A DNA stretch of 54,210 nt from Phocaeicola coprocola DSM 17136 (GTDB lineage Bacteria; Bacteroidota; Bacteroidia; Bacteroidales; Bacteroidaceae), in contig NZ_DS981459.1 in assembly GCF_000154845.1 (NCBI RefSeq), forward strand, positions 1 to 54,210, read 5' to 3'. The notes under the pieces are model-generated. The model was given only the letters and a program-made list of their open reading frames with translations. It made no database searches and was not told where the DNA came from. The translations under genes were made by a program, and so were the position numbers. Positions within the stretch are counted from its first letter, which is position 1. Each line of letters begins with the position of its first letter. Shown here piece after piece: positions 41,941-51,093 of this stretch.

Positions 41941-42258
41941 ATGAACAAGAACATCTTGAAAAACAGAAAAGCAATCCTCTCCGCGGCACTTGTCATCGCC
42001 GCAACCGCCTCCGCTTTCGCGCAGGGAAACGGCATCGCGGGCATCAACGAAGCCACCTCTATGGTGAGTTCTTATTTCGACCCCGGAACTAAACTGATAT
42101 ACGCCATCGGTGCAGTCGTCGGGCTTATCGGGGGCGTAAAAGTGTACGGCAAGTTTTCATCGGGCGACCCCGACACCAGCAAGACAGCCGCCTCGTGGTT
42201 CGGCGCGTGCATCTTCCTGATTGTTGCCGCCACCATCCTGCGCTCATTCTTCCTTTAA
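41941..42258 (+). CDS. traE: TraE (DUF4134), probable pilin-like subunit
   Basis: 105 residues. A signal-peptide-like N-terminus (cleavage near ASAFAQG, about 29) is followed by two membrane helices (about 50-70 and 84-104) separated by a short polar loop. This is the pattern of VirB2/TrbC-type pilins. Directly precedes TraF (VirB3-like) and TraG (VirB4), the usual VirB2-B3-B4 order. The pilin role is inferred from that order and topology. Confidence 0.82.
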   Translation: MNKNILKNRKAILSAALVIAATASAFAQGNGIAGINEATSMVSSYFDPGTKLIYAIGAVVGLIGGVKVYGKFSSGDPDTSKTAASWFGACIFLIVAATILRSFFL

Positions 42259-42268
42259 TAAATAATGT

Positions 42269-42601
42269 ATGGCTGAATACCCAATCAACAAGGGTATCGG
42301 CCGTCCGGTAGAGTTCAAGGGCTTGAAGGCACAGTACCTCTTCATCTTCTGCGGAGGTCTGCTGGCTCTCTTCGTCCTGTTCGTCATCCTCTACATGGTC
42401 GGTATCGACCAGTGGATATGTATCGGCTTCGGCGCGGCATCGTCCTCCCTCCTTGTATGGCAGACCTTCGCGCTGAACGCCCGGTACGGTGAACACGGGC
42501 TGATGAAATTAGGAGCGGCACGGAGCCATCCCCGATACCTTATCAACCGGCGGCGGATAACCCGTCTGTTCAAACGACAACGAAAGGAAGAAAGACAATG
42601 A
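42269..42601 (+). CDS. traF: TraF (DUF4133), VirB3-like
   Basis: 110 residues with two adjacent membrane helices (about 27-45 and 52-70) after a short N-terminus (YPINKGIGRPVEFKGLKAQY), and a basic C-terminus (RRRITRLFKRQRKEER). Size and position between TraE and TraG match VirB3, the inner-membrane partner of the VirB4 ATPase. Its stop overlaps the traG ATG (ATGA). Confidence 0.82.
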   Translation: MAEYPINKGIGRPVEFKGLKAQYLFIFCGGLLALFVLFVILYMVGIDQWICIGFGAASSSLLVWQTFALNARYGEHGLMKLGAARSHPRYLINRRRITRLFKRQRKEERQ

Positions 42602-45102
42602 GGAATACATCGAAAATGACAACACTGGAAAACAGGTTCCCACTTTTAGCGGTGGAGCATGGCTGCATCATCTCAAAGGACGCCGACATCACGGTGGCTT
42701 TCGAGGTGGAACTACCGGAACTTTACACCGTGACGGGTGCGGAGTACGAGGCGATACACAGTTGCTGGTGCAAGGCTATCAAGGTGCTGCCGGACTACTC
42801 CGTCGTCCACAAACAGGACTGGTTCATCAAGGAACGCTACAAACCGGAGCTTCAGAAGGACGACATGAGCTTTTTAAGCCGCTCTTTCGAGCGTCACTTC
42901 AACGAGCGTCCGTACCTGAAACACACCTGCTACCTCTACCTGACCAAGACAACAAAGGAGCGTAACCGGATGCAGAGCAATTTCAGCACGCTGTGCCGGG
43001 GACATATCATCCCGAAGGAGCTGGACAGGGAAACCACGACCAAGTTCTTGGAAGCCTGCGAACAGTTCGAGCGCATCATGAACGACAGCGGGCTTGTCAG
43101 GCTGCGCCGCCTCTCCACCGATGAGATTGTGGGTACTGAGGGAAAGACGGGACTTATTGAACGCTACTTCTCGCTCATGCCGGAAGGTGACACCACCTTG
43201 CAGGACATCGAGCTTTCGGCAAGGGAGATGCGCATCGGCGACAACCGCCTGTGTCTGCACACCCTCTCCGACGCGGAAGACCTGCCGGGCAAGGTGGCTA
43301 CCGACACCCGTTACGAGAAGCTCTCCACCGACCGGAGTGACTGCCGACTGTCATTCGCCTCCCCGGTGGGGCTTCTGCTCTCCTGCAACCATATCTACAA
43401 CCAGTATGTGCTGATAGACAACAGTGAGGAAACCTTGCAGAAGTTCGAGAAGTCCGCCCGTAACATGCAGTCGCTATCTCGCTATTCAAGGAGCAACAGC
43501 ATCAACCGCGAGTGGATAGACCAATACCTGAACGAAGCCCATTCCTACGGACTGACCTCGGTACGGGCACACTTCAACGTCATGGCGTGGAGCGACGATG
43601 CGGAGGAACTGAAGCATATCAAGAACGACGTGGGCAGCCAGTTGGCAAGCATGGAATGCGTGCCGCGCCACAACACCATCGACTGCCCGACACTCTACTG
43701 GGCGGCGATACCCGGCAATGCGGCGGACTTCCCGGCGGAAGAGAGTTTCCACACCTTCATCGAACAGGCGGTGTGCCTGTTCACAGAGGAAACCAACTAC
43801 CGCAGCTCGCTCTCGCCCTTCGGCATCAAGATGGTGGACAGGCTCACGGGAAAACCGCTGCACCTTGACATCTCCGACCTGCCCATGAAGCGAGGTATCA
43901 CGACCAACCGCAACAAGTTCGTGCTGGGTCCTTCGGGCAGCGGCAAGTCTTTCTTCATGAACCACCTCGTGCGCCAATATTATGAGCAAGGCGCACATGT
44001 GGTATTGGTGGACACGGGAAACTCCTATCAGGGCTTGTGCGGCATGATCCGACGCAAGACAGGCGGAGCGGACGGTGTGTATTTCACCTACACGGAAGAT
44101 AAGCCCATCAGCTTCAACCCGTTCTACACCGACGATTACATCTTCGACGTGGAGAAGAAGGACAGCATCAAGACCCTGTTGCTGACGCTCTGGAAGTCGG
44201 AGGACGACAAGGTGACAAAGACGGAGAGCGGCGAGCTGGGCAGTGCCGTGAGTGCCTATATTGAGCGCATCCAATCCGACCGTAGCATCGTGCCGTCGTT
44301 CAACACCTTCTACGAGTATATGCGTGACGACTACCGCAAGGAACTGGCACAGCGTGACATCAAGGTGGAGAAGTCCGACTTCAACATCGACAACATGCTC
44401 ACCACCATGCGGCAGTATTACCGGGGCGGGCGTTACGATTTCCTGCTCAACTCCACGGAGAACATCGACCTGCTCGGCAAGCGGTTCATCGTCTTCGAGA
44501 TAGATTCGATTAAAGAAAACCGCGAACTGTTCCCCGTCGTGACCATCATCATCATGGAAGCCTTCATCAACAAGATGCGGCGGCTGAAAGGCGTGCGGAA
44601 ACAGCTTATCGTGGAAGAGGCTTGGAAGGCCCTCTCATCGGCGAACATGGCTGAATATCTGCGCTATATGTATAAGACGGTCAGAAAATATTACGGCGAG
44701 GCAATCGTGGTGACGCAGGAGGTGGACGACATTATCAGTTCTCCGGTGGTCAAAGAGAGCATTATCAACAACTCGGATTGTAAAATCCTGCTTGACCAAA
44801 GGAAATATATGAACAAGTTCGACCAGATACAGGCGTTGCTCGGACTGACGGAAAAGGAGAAGTCGCAGATACTCTCCATCAACATGGCGAACAACCCTTC
44901 ACGGCTCTACAAGGAGGTGTGGATAGGCTTGGGCGGCACGCAGTCGGCGGTCTATGCCACGGAGGTCAGCGCGGAAGAGTATCTGGCGTACACCACCGAG
45001 GAAACGGAAAAAGTGGAGGTTTACCGTCTGGCGGAGAAGCTGGGCGACGACATCGAAGCCGCCATCCGGCAGCTTGCCGAAAGGCGGAGAAACAAGGAAT
45101 AA
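42598..45102 (+). CDS. traG: TraG, VirB4-type conjugation ATPase
   Basis: 834 residues. The N-terminal half is the CagE/VirB4 domain; the C-terminal ATPase has Walker A GPSGSGKSFFMNHLV near 443-457 and Walker B KQLIVEEAWKALSS near 668, then VVTQEVDDIISSPVVKESII. It powers assembly and substrate passage of the type IV secretion channel. No membrane helices are obvious, so it is a peripheral inner-membrane ATPase. One of the most conserved genes of the operon. Confidence 0.93.
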   Translation: MRNTSKMTTLENRFPLLAVEHGCIISKDADITVAFEVELPELYTVTGAEYEAIHSCWCKAIKVLPDYSVVHKQDWFIKERYKPELQKDDMSFLSRSFERHFNERPYLKHTCYLYLTKTTKERNRMQSNFSTLCRGHIIPKELDRETTTKFLEACEQFERIMNDSGLVRLRRLSTDEIVGTEGKTGLIERYFSLMPEGDTTLQDIELSAREMRIGDNRLCLHTLSDAEDLPGKVATDTRYEKLSTDRSDCRLSFASPVGLLLSCNHIYNQYVLIDNSEETLQKFEKSARNMQSLSRYSRSNSINREWIDQYLNEAHSYGLTSVRAHFNVMAWSDDAEELKHIKNDVGSQLASMECVPRHNTIDCPTLYWAAIPGNAADFPAEESFHTFIEQAVCLFTEETNYRSSLSPFGIKMVDRLTGKPLHLDISDLPMKRGITTNRNKFVLGPSGSGKSFFMNHLVRQYYEQGAHVVLVDTGNSYQGLCGMIRRKTGGADGVYFTYTEDKPISFNPFYTDDYIFDVEKKDSIKTLLLTLWKSEDDKVTKTESGELGSAVSAYIERIQSDRSIVPSFNTFYEYMRDDYRKELAQRDIKVEKSDFNIDNMLTTMRQYYRGGRYDFLLNSTENIDLLGKRFIVFEIDSIKENRELFPVVTIIIMEAFINKMRRLKGVRKQLIVEEAWKALSSANMAEYLRYMYKTVRKYYGEAIVVTQEVDDIISSPVVKESIINNSDCKILLDQRKYMNKFDQIQALLGLTEKEKSQILSINMANNPSRLYKEVWIGLGGTQSAVYATEVSAEEYLAYTTEETEKVEVYRLAEKLGDDIEAAIRQLAERRRNKE

Positions 45103-45142
45103 CTAAAAAACAGAATGTATCAACCAAAAAAGAAAAACGCGT

Positions 45143-45523
45143 ATGAATTTACCAAAAGTGAAAATGCTGCAAGTCAGCAAGTGCCTTATCGGATTGGCGG
45201 TCATGATGCTGCAATCCTGCGACGTGGCCGACAACCGCCGCGACATGCTGTGCGGGAACTGGGAGAGCGTGGAGGGAAAACCTGACGTGCTTATCTACAA
45301 GGAGGGCGAAGCCTACAAAGTGACGGTGTTCCGTCGTAGCGGTCTGCGCCGCAAGCTCAAGCCGGAAACCTATCTCTTGCAGGAGGAGAACGGCAACCTG
45401 TTCATGAACACCGGCTTCCGCATCGACGTGTCCTACAACGAGGCCACGGATGTGCTGACTTTCTCGCCAAACGGGGACTATGTGCGGGTGAAGCCGCAGC
45501 CGGGACATCCGACCGAAGAATAA
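45143..45523 (+). CDS. traH: TraH (DUF3876) lipoprotein
   Basis: 126 residues. A signal peptide with lipobox LQSC (Cys about 26: IGLAVMMLQSCDVADN) marks it as a lipoprotein. The mature part is a small beta-rich domain (CGNWESVEGKPDVLIYKEGE, TVFRRSGLRRKLKPETYLL, TFSPNGDYVRV). No known activity. The leader before it (TGTATCAACCAAAAAAG) has the GTATCAAC element seen before exc and mobC but lacks the RteR-complementary core. Confidence 0.8.
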   Translation: MNLPKVKMLQVSKCLIGLAVMMLQSCDVADNRRDMLCGNWESVEGKPDVLIYKEGEAYKVTVFRRSGLRRKLKPETYLLQEENGNLFMNTGFRIDVSYNEATDVLTFSPNGDYVRVKPQPGHPTEE

Positions 45524-45525
45524 CA

Positions 45526-45544
45526 ACCACTAAAATCCAAAGTA
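45526..45544 (+). promoter_or_regulatory. Leader motif before traI
   Basis: ACCACTAAAATCCAAAGTA, 2 bases before the traI ATG. It differs from the perfect complement of RteR 14463-14481 by one extra A only, the closest match among the tra genes. Confidence 0.6.
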
Positions 45545-45546
45545 AC

Positions 45547-46176
45547 ATGAGAACAAGAATAACAATGATTATCTGCCTGTGCCTGCTTTTCGCGGGCAGG
45601 GCAAGCGCACAGTGGGTCGTAAGCGATCCGGGCAATCTAGCGCAGGGCATCATCAATGCCTCCAAAAACATCATCCATACCTCCAAGACCGCCACGAACA
45701 TGGTGAGCAACTTTCAGGAGACGGTGAAAATCTATCAGCAGGGCAAGAAGTATTACGATGCCCTCAAATCGGTGAACAATCTGGTCAAGGACGCCCGCAA
45801 GGTGCAGCAGACCATCCTGATGGTGGGCGACATCACAGACATCTATGTGAACAGTTTCCAACGGATGCTCCGTGACGGGAATTTCAGACCCGAAGAGCTT
45901 TCCGCAATCGCTTTCGGCTACACGAAACTGCTGGAGGAAAGCAACGAAGTGTTGACGGAACTCAGGAACGTGGTGAACATCACCACGCTCTCCATGACCG
46001 ACAAGGAGCGCATGGACGTGGTGGAACGCTGCCACTCGAAGATGAAGCGTTACCGCAACCTCGTGAGCTACTACACGAACAAGAACATCTCCGTGAGTTA
46101 CCTGCGTGCGAAAAAGAAGAACGACCTCGACCGCATCATGGGGCTGTACGGGAACATGAACGAAAGATACTGGTAG
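45547..46176 (+). CDS. traI: TraI (DUF4141)
   Basis: 209 residues. Cleavable signal peptide (cleavage near GRASAQW, about 22), then an all-helical periplasmic protein (FQETVKIYQQGKKYYDALKS; LRDGNFRPEELSAIAFGYTK; ERMDVVERCHSKMKRYRNL). The pattern resembles VirB5-type proteins, minor pilus components, and position before a VirB6-like gene fits. That equivalence is inference. Three bases separate it from traJ. Confidence 0.8.
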   Translation: MRTRITMIICLCLLFAGRASAQWVVSDPGNLAQGIINASKNIIHTSKTATNMVSNFQETVKIYQQGKKYYDALKSVNNLVKDARKVQQTILMVGDITDIYVNSFQRMLRDGNFRPEELSAIAFGYTKLLEESNEVLTELRNVVNITTLSMTDKERMDVVERCHSKMKRYRNLVSYYTNKNISVSYLRAKKKNDLDRIMGLYGNMNERYW

Positions 46177-46179
46177 CCT

Positions 46180-47184
46180 ATGAAGTTCGACAACCTTCAT
46201 CAGATTTTACGTTCACTTTATGAGCAGATGATGCCGCTGTGTGGGGACATGGCTGGTGTGGCGAAAGGCATCGCCGGGCTGGGTGCGCTGTTCTACGTCG
46301 CCTACCGGGTATGGCAGTCGCTGGCGAGAGCTGAACCGATAGACGTATTCCCGATGCTCCGTCCTTTTGCCATCGGTCTGTGCATCATGTTCTTCCCGAC
46401 TGTGGTGCTGGGCACGATAAACAGCATCCTCTCACCCGTCGTACAGGGCACGGCAAAGATGCTGGAGGCGGAAACGCTGGACATGAACCGATACCGGGAG
46501 CAGAAGGACAAACTGGAATACGAGGCGATGGTACGCAACCCCGAAACCGCCTACCTCGTGTCCAACGAGGAATTTGACAAGCAACTGGAGGAACTCGGCT
46601 GGTCGCCCTCCGACATGGTGACGATGGCGGGAATGTATATCGACCGGGGAATGTACAACATGAAGAAGAGCATCCGCGACTTCTTCCGCGAGATACTCGA
46701 ACTGCTGTTCCAAGCCGCCGCCCTCGTGATAGACACCGTCCGCACCTTCTTTCTCGTGGTGCTGGCGATTCTCGGTCCGATAGCCTTCGCCCTGTCGGTA
46801 TGGGACGGTTTCCAAAACACGCTCACGCAGTGGATATGCCGCTATATACAGGTCTATCTGTGGCTACCGGTATCGGACATGTTCAGCACCATACTGGCGA
46901 AGATACAGGTTCTGATGCTGCAAAACGACATCGAGCGGATGCAGGCAGACCCGAACTTCTCGCTGGATTCGAGCGACGGGGTGTATATCGTATTCCTCTG
47001 CATCGGCATCATCGGCTACTTTACCATTCCCACCGTTGCGGGCTGGATTATCCAAGCCGGAGGCATGGGCGGTTACGGTCGCAACGTGAACCAGATGGCG
47101 GGACGAGCCGGAAGCATGGCGGGCAGCGTGGCGGGTGCAGCCGCAGGAAACGCAGTCGGACGTGTCGGCAAATTGCTGAAATAA
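46180..47184 (+). CDS. traJ: TraJ, VirB6-like polytopic membrane protein
   Basis: 334 residues with several membrane helices (about 27-45, 65-82, 170-215, 225-242, 268-290) and a Gly/Ala-rich C-terminus (GGMGGYGRNVNQMAG...SVAGAAAGNAVG). VirB6 proteins form part of the inner-membrane channel for DNA. Contains a helical loop (RYREQKDKLEYEAMVRNPET) between the second and third helices. Confidence 0.85.
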   Translation: MKFDNLHQILRSLYEQMMPLCGDMAGVAKGIAGLGALFYVAYRVWQSLARAEPIDVFPMLRPFAIGLCIMFFPTVVLGTINSILSPVVQGTAKMLEAETLDMNRYREQKDKLEYEAMVRNPETAYLVSNEEFDKQLEELGWSPSDMVTMAGMYIDRGMYNMKKSIRDFFREILELLFQAAALVIDTVRTFFLVVLAILGPIAFALSVWDGFQNTLTQWICRYIQVYLWLPVSDMFSTILAKIQVLMLQNDIERMQADPNFSLDSSDGVYIVFLCIGIIGYFTIPTVAGWIIQAGGMGGYGRNVNQMAGRAGSMAGSVAGAAAGNAVGRVGKLLK

Positions 47185-47215
47185 TCAATGTGCAATCATA
47201 AATTGGAAAATATAA

Positions 47216-47839
47216 ATGGAATTCAAATCACTTAGAAACATCGAATCGTCGTTCAGGCAGATACGCCTGTTCGGTATCGTCTTCCTCTCGCTGTGCGCCG
47301 TGGTGACGGTGTGGAGCGTGTGGAACTCCTACCGTTTCGCAGAGAAGCAACGGGAGAAAATCTATGTGCTGGACAACGGCAAGAGCCTGATGCTCGCCTT
47401 GTCTCAGGATTTGTCGCAGAACCGCCCGGCGGAGGCACGGGAACATGTGCGCCGTTTCCACGAGATGTTCTTCACGCTATCACCTGAAAAAAGCGCGATT
47501 GAACACAACGTGAAACGTGCCTTGCTGCTGGCGGACAAGAGCGTGTACCACTATTATTCGGACTTCGCGGAGAAGGGGTACTACAACCGCATCATCGCCG
47601 GGAACATCAACCAAGTGCTGAAGGTGGACAGCGTGGTGTGCGACTTCAACGCCTATCCCTACCGTGCCGTGACCTACGCCACACAGAAAATCATCCGGCA
47701 GAGCAACGTCACCGAGCGCAGCCTCGTGACCACCTGCCGCCTGCTGAACGCATCGCGGTCGGATGACAACCCGAACGGTTTTACCATCGAGGGTTTCACC
47801 ATCATTGAGAACAAGGATTTACAGACTATCAAACGGTAA
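47216..47839 (+). CDS. traK: TraK, VirB8-like
   Basis: 207 residues: short cytoplasmic N-terminus, one membrane helix (about 17-38, LFGIVFLSLCAVVTVWSVW), and a periplasmic domain with NTF2-like pattern (KSLMLALSQDLSQNRPAEAR, VDSVVCDFNAYPYRAVTYAT). VirB8 homologues link inner-membrane and core complexes. The ATG is 31 bases after traJ. Confidence 0.85.
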   Translation: MEFKSLRNIESSFRQIRLFGIVFLSLCAVVTVWSVWNSYRFAEKQREKIYVLDNGKSLMLALSQDLSQNRPAEAREHVRRFHEMFFTLSPEKSAIEHNVKRALLLADKSVYHYYSDFAEKGYYNRIIAGNINQVLKVDSVVCDFNAYPYRAVTYATQKIIRQSNVTERSLVTTCRLLNASRSDDNPNGFTIEGFTIIENKDLQTIKR

Positions 47840-47845
47840 CAGGAC

Positions 47846-48154
47846 ATGAAAAGTATCAGAAAATCAATGTGGGGCATGTATTGGAAACTCCACGACAAAC
47901 GGAAACGCTTGGCGGCAAGTCTCAAAGGGTATCTGGACGGCTTGCCGCCGGAAACACGCCGCCGCATCGTGCTGGGGATGTTCGCCGCCTTCGCGGTGCT
48001 TGCCCTTTACACCTTCGGCAGAGCCGTCTATGACATCGGCAGGAACGACGGCTCACATATGGAAACGGGACACGCCGGACGGGTGGAACTGCCGACCCCG
48101 GCGGAAACAGGCAATCACTTAACACCTTATTTATATGGAACAGACAAAGAATGA
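47846..48154 (+). CDS. traL: TraL (DUF3989)
   Basis: 102 residues, basic cytoplasmic N-terminus (KSIRKSMWGMYWKLHDKRKR), one membrane helix (about 45-63, IVLGMFAAFAVLALYTFGRA), and a short polar C-terminal tail. Of the DUF3989 family found only in Bacteroidetes transfer operons. Overlaps the traM start by 20 bases, so translation is coupled. Confidence 0.8.
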   Translation: MKSIRKSMWGMYWKLHDKRKRLAASLKGYLDGLPPETRRRIVLGMFAAFAVLALYTFGRAVYDIGRNDGSHMETGHAGRVELPTPAETGNHLTPYLYGTDKE

Positions 48155-49487
48155 ACCGACGAAAGAGAACAAAGCTGCTCCCGAAACGGGGAAACCGAAA
48201 AAGGAGCGCGAACCGCTGACAGAGGCGCAACGGCTGAAACGGCAGAAGATGATCGTGCTGCCCGCTATGGTGTTGGTGTTCATCGGGGCGATGTGGCTGA
48301 TATTCGCCCCGTCCTCCGGCAAGGAGCAACCGCCGGGAACGGACGGATACAACACCGAGATGCCCGACGCTGACAAGGCGAACCGGCAGATTATCGGCGA
48401 CAAGCTGAAAGCCTACGAGCATGGGGAGATGGAAGAGCGTCAGGAGAGCCGCAACCGTGCCATCGGGCAGCTGGGCGACATGTTCGACCGCGAGATAGCG
48501 GGAACGGAGAACGGAGTGGACTTCGACCTCGCCAATCCGGGCGGCAAGGAAGAAAGGGCAAAGCCAGCCACGCCGCAGACCATCCAGTCCTCCGCAGCCG
48601 CCTACCGTGACCTGAACGCCACGCTCGGAAACTTCTACGACCAGCCGAAAAACGACAATGCGGAGATGGACGAATTGTTGGAGCGCATCGCATCGCTGGA
48701 GTCGGAACTGGAAAGCGAGAGGGGCAAGGCTTCCTCTATGGACGAGCAGGTGGCTCTTATGGAGAAGTCCTACGAGCTGGCGGCAAAGTACATGGGCGGT
48801 CAGAACGGAGGACAGCCATCGGCGGAACAGAGGGCAGAGCCAACTACCGTGCAGAAAGGGAAGAAGAACAAGGCAATGCCTATCAGACAGGTGGAGCATC
48901 AAGTAGTTTCTTCACTCTCACAGCCTATGAGTAACGCGGAGTTTGTCGCCGCCTTATCGCAGGAACGCAACCGGGGTTTCAACACGGCTGTCGGCACGGC
49001 GGAGGTATTGGACAGGAACACCATACCGGCGTGCGTGCATGGGGCGCAGAGCGTGACGGACGGGCAGACGGTAAGGCTGCGCCTGCTGGAGCCTATGGCG
49101 GTGGCAGGCAGGACAATACCCCGGGGTGCGGTGGTGGTCGGCACGGGCAAGATACAGGGTGAGCGGCTCGACATCGAGATTACCTCGCTGGAATACGACG
49201 GCACGATTATCCCCGTGGAGCTTGCGGTCTATGACACGGACGGACAGCCCGGCATCTTCATCCCGAACTCGATGGAGATGAACGCCGTCCGGGAGGTCGC
49301 CGCCAACATGGGCGGCTCGCTGGGAAGCAGCATCAACATCTCCACCAATGCCGGGGCGCAGCTCGCCTCCGACTTGGGCAAGGGGCTGATACAAGGCACG
49401 AGCCAGTACATCGCCAAAAAGATGCGAACCGTCAAGGTGCATCTGAAAGCCGGGTACAGGGTCATGCTTTACCAAGAAAAATATTGA
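48135..49487 (+). CDS. traM: TraM, VirB10-like
   Basis: 450 residues. A basic N-terminus is followed by one membrane helix (about 35-55, IVLPAMVLVFIGAMWLIFAP), then a long acidic helical/coiled linker (about 60-270) and a C-terminal beta-rich domain (about 290-450: GTAEVLDRNTIPACVHGAQS, RLRLLEPMAVAGRTIPRG, PGIFIPNSMEMNAVREVAAN). This is the TrbI/VirB10 plan bridging both membranes. Ends FKAGYRVMLYQEKY-like, normal for the family. Confidence 0.88.
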   Translation: MEQTKNEPTKENKAAPETGKPKKEREPLTEAQRLKRQKMIVLPAMVLVFIGAMWLIFAPSSGKEQPPGTDGYNTEMPDADKANRQIIGDKLKAYEHGEMEERQESRNRAIGQLGDMFDREIAGTENGVDFDLANPGGKEERAKPATPQTIQSSAAAYRDLNATLGNFYDQPKNDNAEMDELLERIASLESELESERGKASSMDEQVALMEKSYELAAKYMGGQNGGQPSAEQRAEPTTVQKGKKNKAMPIRQVEHQVVSSLSQPMSNAEFVAALSQERNRGFNTAVGTAEVLDRNTIPACVHGAQSVTDGQTVRLRLLEPMAVAGRTIPRGAVVVGTGKIQGERLDIEITSLEYDGTIIPVELAVYDTDGQPGIFIPNSMEMNAVREVAANMGGSLGSSINISTNAGAQLASDLGKGLIQGTSQYIAKKMRTVKVHLKAGYRVMLYQEKY

Positions 49488-49501
49488 AAACAATAAAAAT
49501 T

Positions 49502-49521
49502 ACCACTAAAATCCAAAAGTA
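49502..49521 (+). promoter_or_regulatory. Leader motif before traN
   Basis: ACCACTAAAATCCAAAAGTA is directly before the traN ATG. It matches the traI leader with one more A, so pairing with RteR would need two bulges. Confidence 0.55.
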
Positions 49522-50508
49522 ATGAGAAAAGTAATCATCATGTTTGCCCTCGCTATGGGCATCATAACTGCCAACGCGCAGGAGAATGTAACCGTTGAAA
49601 CGACCAACGGAAGTGAACAACCGACCTTGACGAAGGAGGTCTATCCGCAGAAGGAGGCGGACGGCGACCTATATCACGGGCTGTCACGCAAGCTGACCTT
49701 CGACCGCATGATACCGCCGCACGGTCTGGAAGTGACCTACGACAAGACCGTCCACGTCATTTTTCCGGCGGAGGTGCGCTATGTCGATTTAGGCTCGCCC
49801 GACCTGATTGCCGGGAAAGCCGACGGAGCGGAGAACATCATCCGTGTGAAGGCTACCGTAAGGAATTTTCCCAACGAAACGAATATGTCCGTCATCACGG
49901 AGGACGGCAGTTTCTACACCTTCAACGTGAAGTACGCCGCCGAACCGCTGTTGCTCAACGTGGAGATGTGCGACTTCATCCATGACGGCAGCACGGTGAA
50001 CCGCCCGAACAACGCGCAGGAAATCTATCTGAAAGAGCTGGGCAGCGAAAGCCCGATGCTGGTGCGCCTTATCATGAAGTCCATCCACAAACAGAACAAG
50101 CGCGAGGTGAAGCATATCGGCTGCAAGCGTTTCGGCATCCAATACCTGTTGAAAGGCATCTACACGCACAACGGCTTGCTTTATTTCCACACGGAGATAA
50201 AGAACCAGAGCAACGTGCCTTTCGATGTGGACTACATCACTTGGAAAATCGTGGACAAGAAGGTTGCGAAGCGTACTGCCGTGCAGGAGCAGATTATTCT
50301 GCCGCTCCGCGCGCAGAACTACGCCACCCTCGTGCCGGGCAAAAAGAGCGAGCGCACGGTCTTCACGATGGCGAAGTTCACCATCCCCGATGACAAGTGC
50401 CTCGTGGTGGAATTGAACGAGAAGAACGGCGGCCGTCACCAGTCCTTCGTGATTGAGAACGAGGATTTGGTACGCGCGGGTACCATCAACGAACTTCAAG
50501 TACGCTGA
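49522..50508 (+). CDS. traN: TraN (DUF4138), VirB9-like
   Basis: 328 residues with a cleavable signal peptide (about 1-19, ALAMGIITANAQ). The protein is beta-rich and periplasmic. Key blocks are VHVIFPAEVRYVDLGSPDLI, AENIIRVKATVRNFPNETN, LLYFHTEIKNQSNVPFDVD. VirB9 proteins form the outer ring of the core complex with VirB10 and VirB7. Two bases before traO. Confidence 0.87.
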   Translation: MRKVIIMFALAMGIITANAQENVTVETTNGSEQPTLTKEVYPQKEADGDLYHGLSRKLTFDRMIPPHGLEVTYDKTVHVIFPAEVRYVDLGSPDLIAGKADGAENIIRVKATVRNFPNETNMSVITEDGSFYTFNVKYAAEPLLLNVEMCDFIHDGSTVNRPNNAQEIYLKELGSESPMLVRLIMKSIHKQNKREVKHIGCKRFGIQYLLKGIYTHNGLLYFHTEIKNQSNVPFDVDYITWKIVDKKVAKRTAVQEQIILPLRAQNYATLVPGKKSERTVFTMAKFTIPDDKCLVVELNEKNGGRHQSFVIENEDLVRAGTINELQVR

Positions 50509-50510
50509 CC

Positions 50511-51086
50511 ATGAGAAAGTACATCGCAATAATCATCGCGTCGCTTGCCCTTTTTACAGGGCAGGCGCACGCCCAGCGGTGTCTGCCGAAGATGCAGGGC
50601 ATCGAGGTGAGGGCGGACATGGCGGACGGCTTCAATCTCGGCGGCAAGGACGGCGGGTACAGCTTCGGGGCGGCTCTCTCCACCTACACGAAGAAGGGGA
50701 ACAAGTGGGTGTTCGGTGGCGAATACCTGTTGAAGAACAATCCCTACAAGGACACCAAGATACCCGTGGCGCAGTTCACGGCGGAGGGCGGCTATTACTT
50801 CAAGATACTGTCGGACGCCCGAAAGATTGTTTTCGTCTATGCCGGGGCTTCGGCTCTCGCCGGATATGAGGCGGTAAATTGGGGGAAGAAGGTGCTGCAT
50901 GACGGCTCCACGCTGCACGACCGGGACGCCTTCATCTACGGCGGTGCGCTGACGCTCGATGTGGAGTGTTACGTGGCAGACCGTATCGCCCTGCTTGCCA
51001 ACCTGCGGGAGCGTTGCCTTTGGGGTGGCGACACACGGAAGTTCCACACGCAGTTCGGGGTCGGTATCAAGTTCATCATCAACTGA
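50511..51086 (+). CDS. traO: TraO, outer-membrane transfer protein
   Basis: 191 residues with a signal peptide (about 1-21, SLALFTGQAHAQ). The mature part is a small beta-barrel-like protein with alternating aromatic/Gly strands (GYSFGAALSTYTKKGNKWVF, GGYYFKILSDARKIVFVYAG, FGVGIKFIIN end). TraO family, found in Bacteroidetes conjugation modules; probably in the outer membrane. The final F-I-I-N with aromatic signature is typical. Confidence 0.85.
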   Translation: MRKYIAIIIASLALFTGQAHAQRCLPKMQGIEVRADMADGFNLGGKDGGYSFGAALSTYTKKGNKWVFGGEYLLKNNPYKDTKIPVAQFTAEGGYYFKILSDARKIVFVYAGASALAGYEAVNWGKKVLHDGSTLHDRDAFIYGGALTLDVECYVADRIALLANLRERCLWGGDTRKFHTQFGVGIKFIIN

Positions 51087-51093
51087 CACGGGC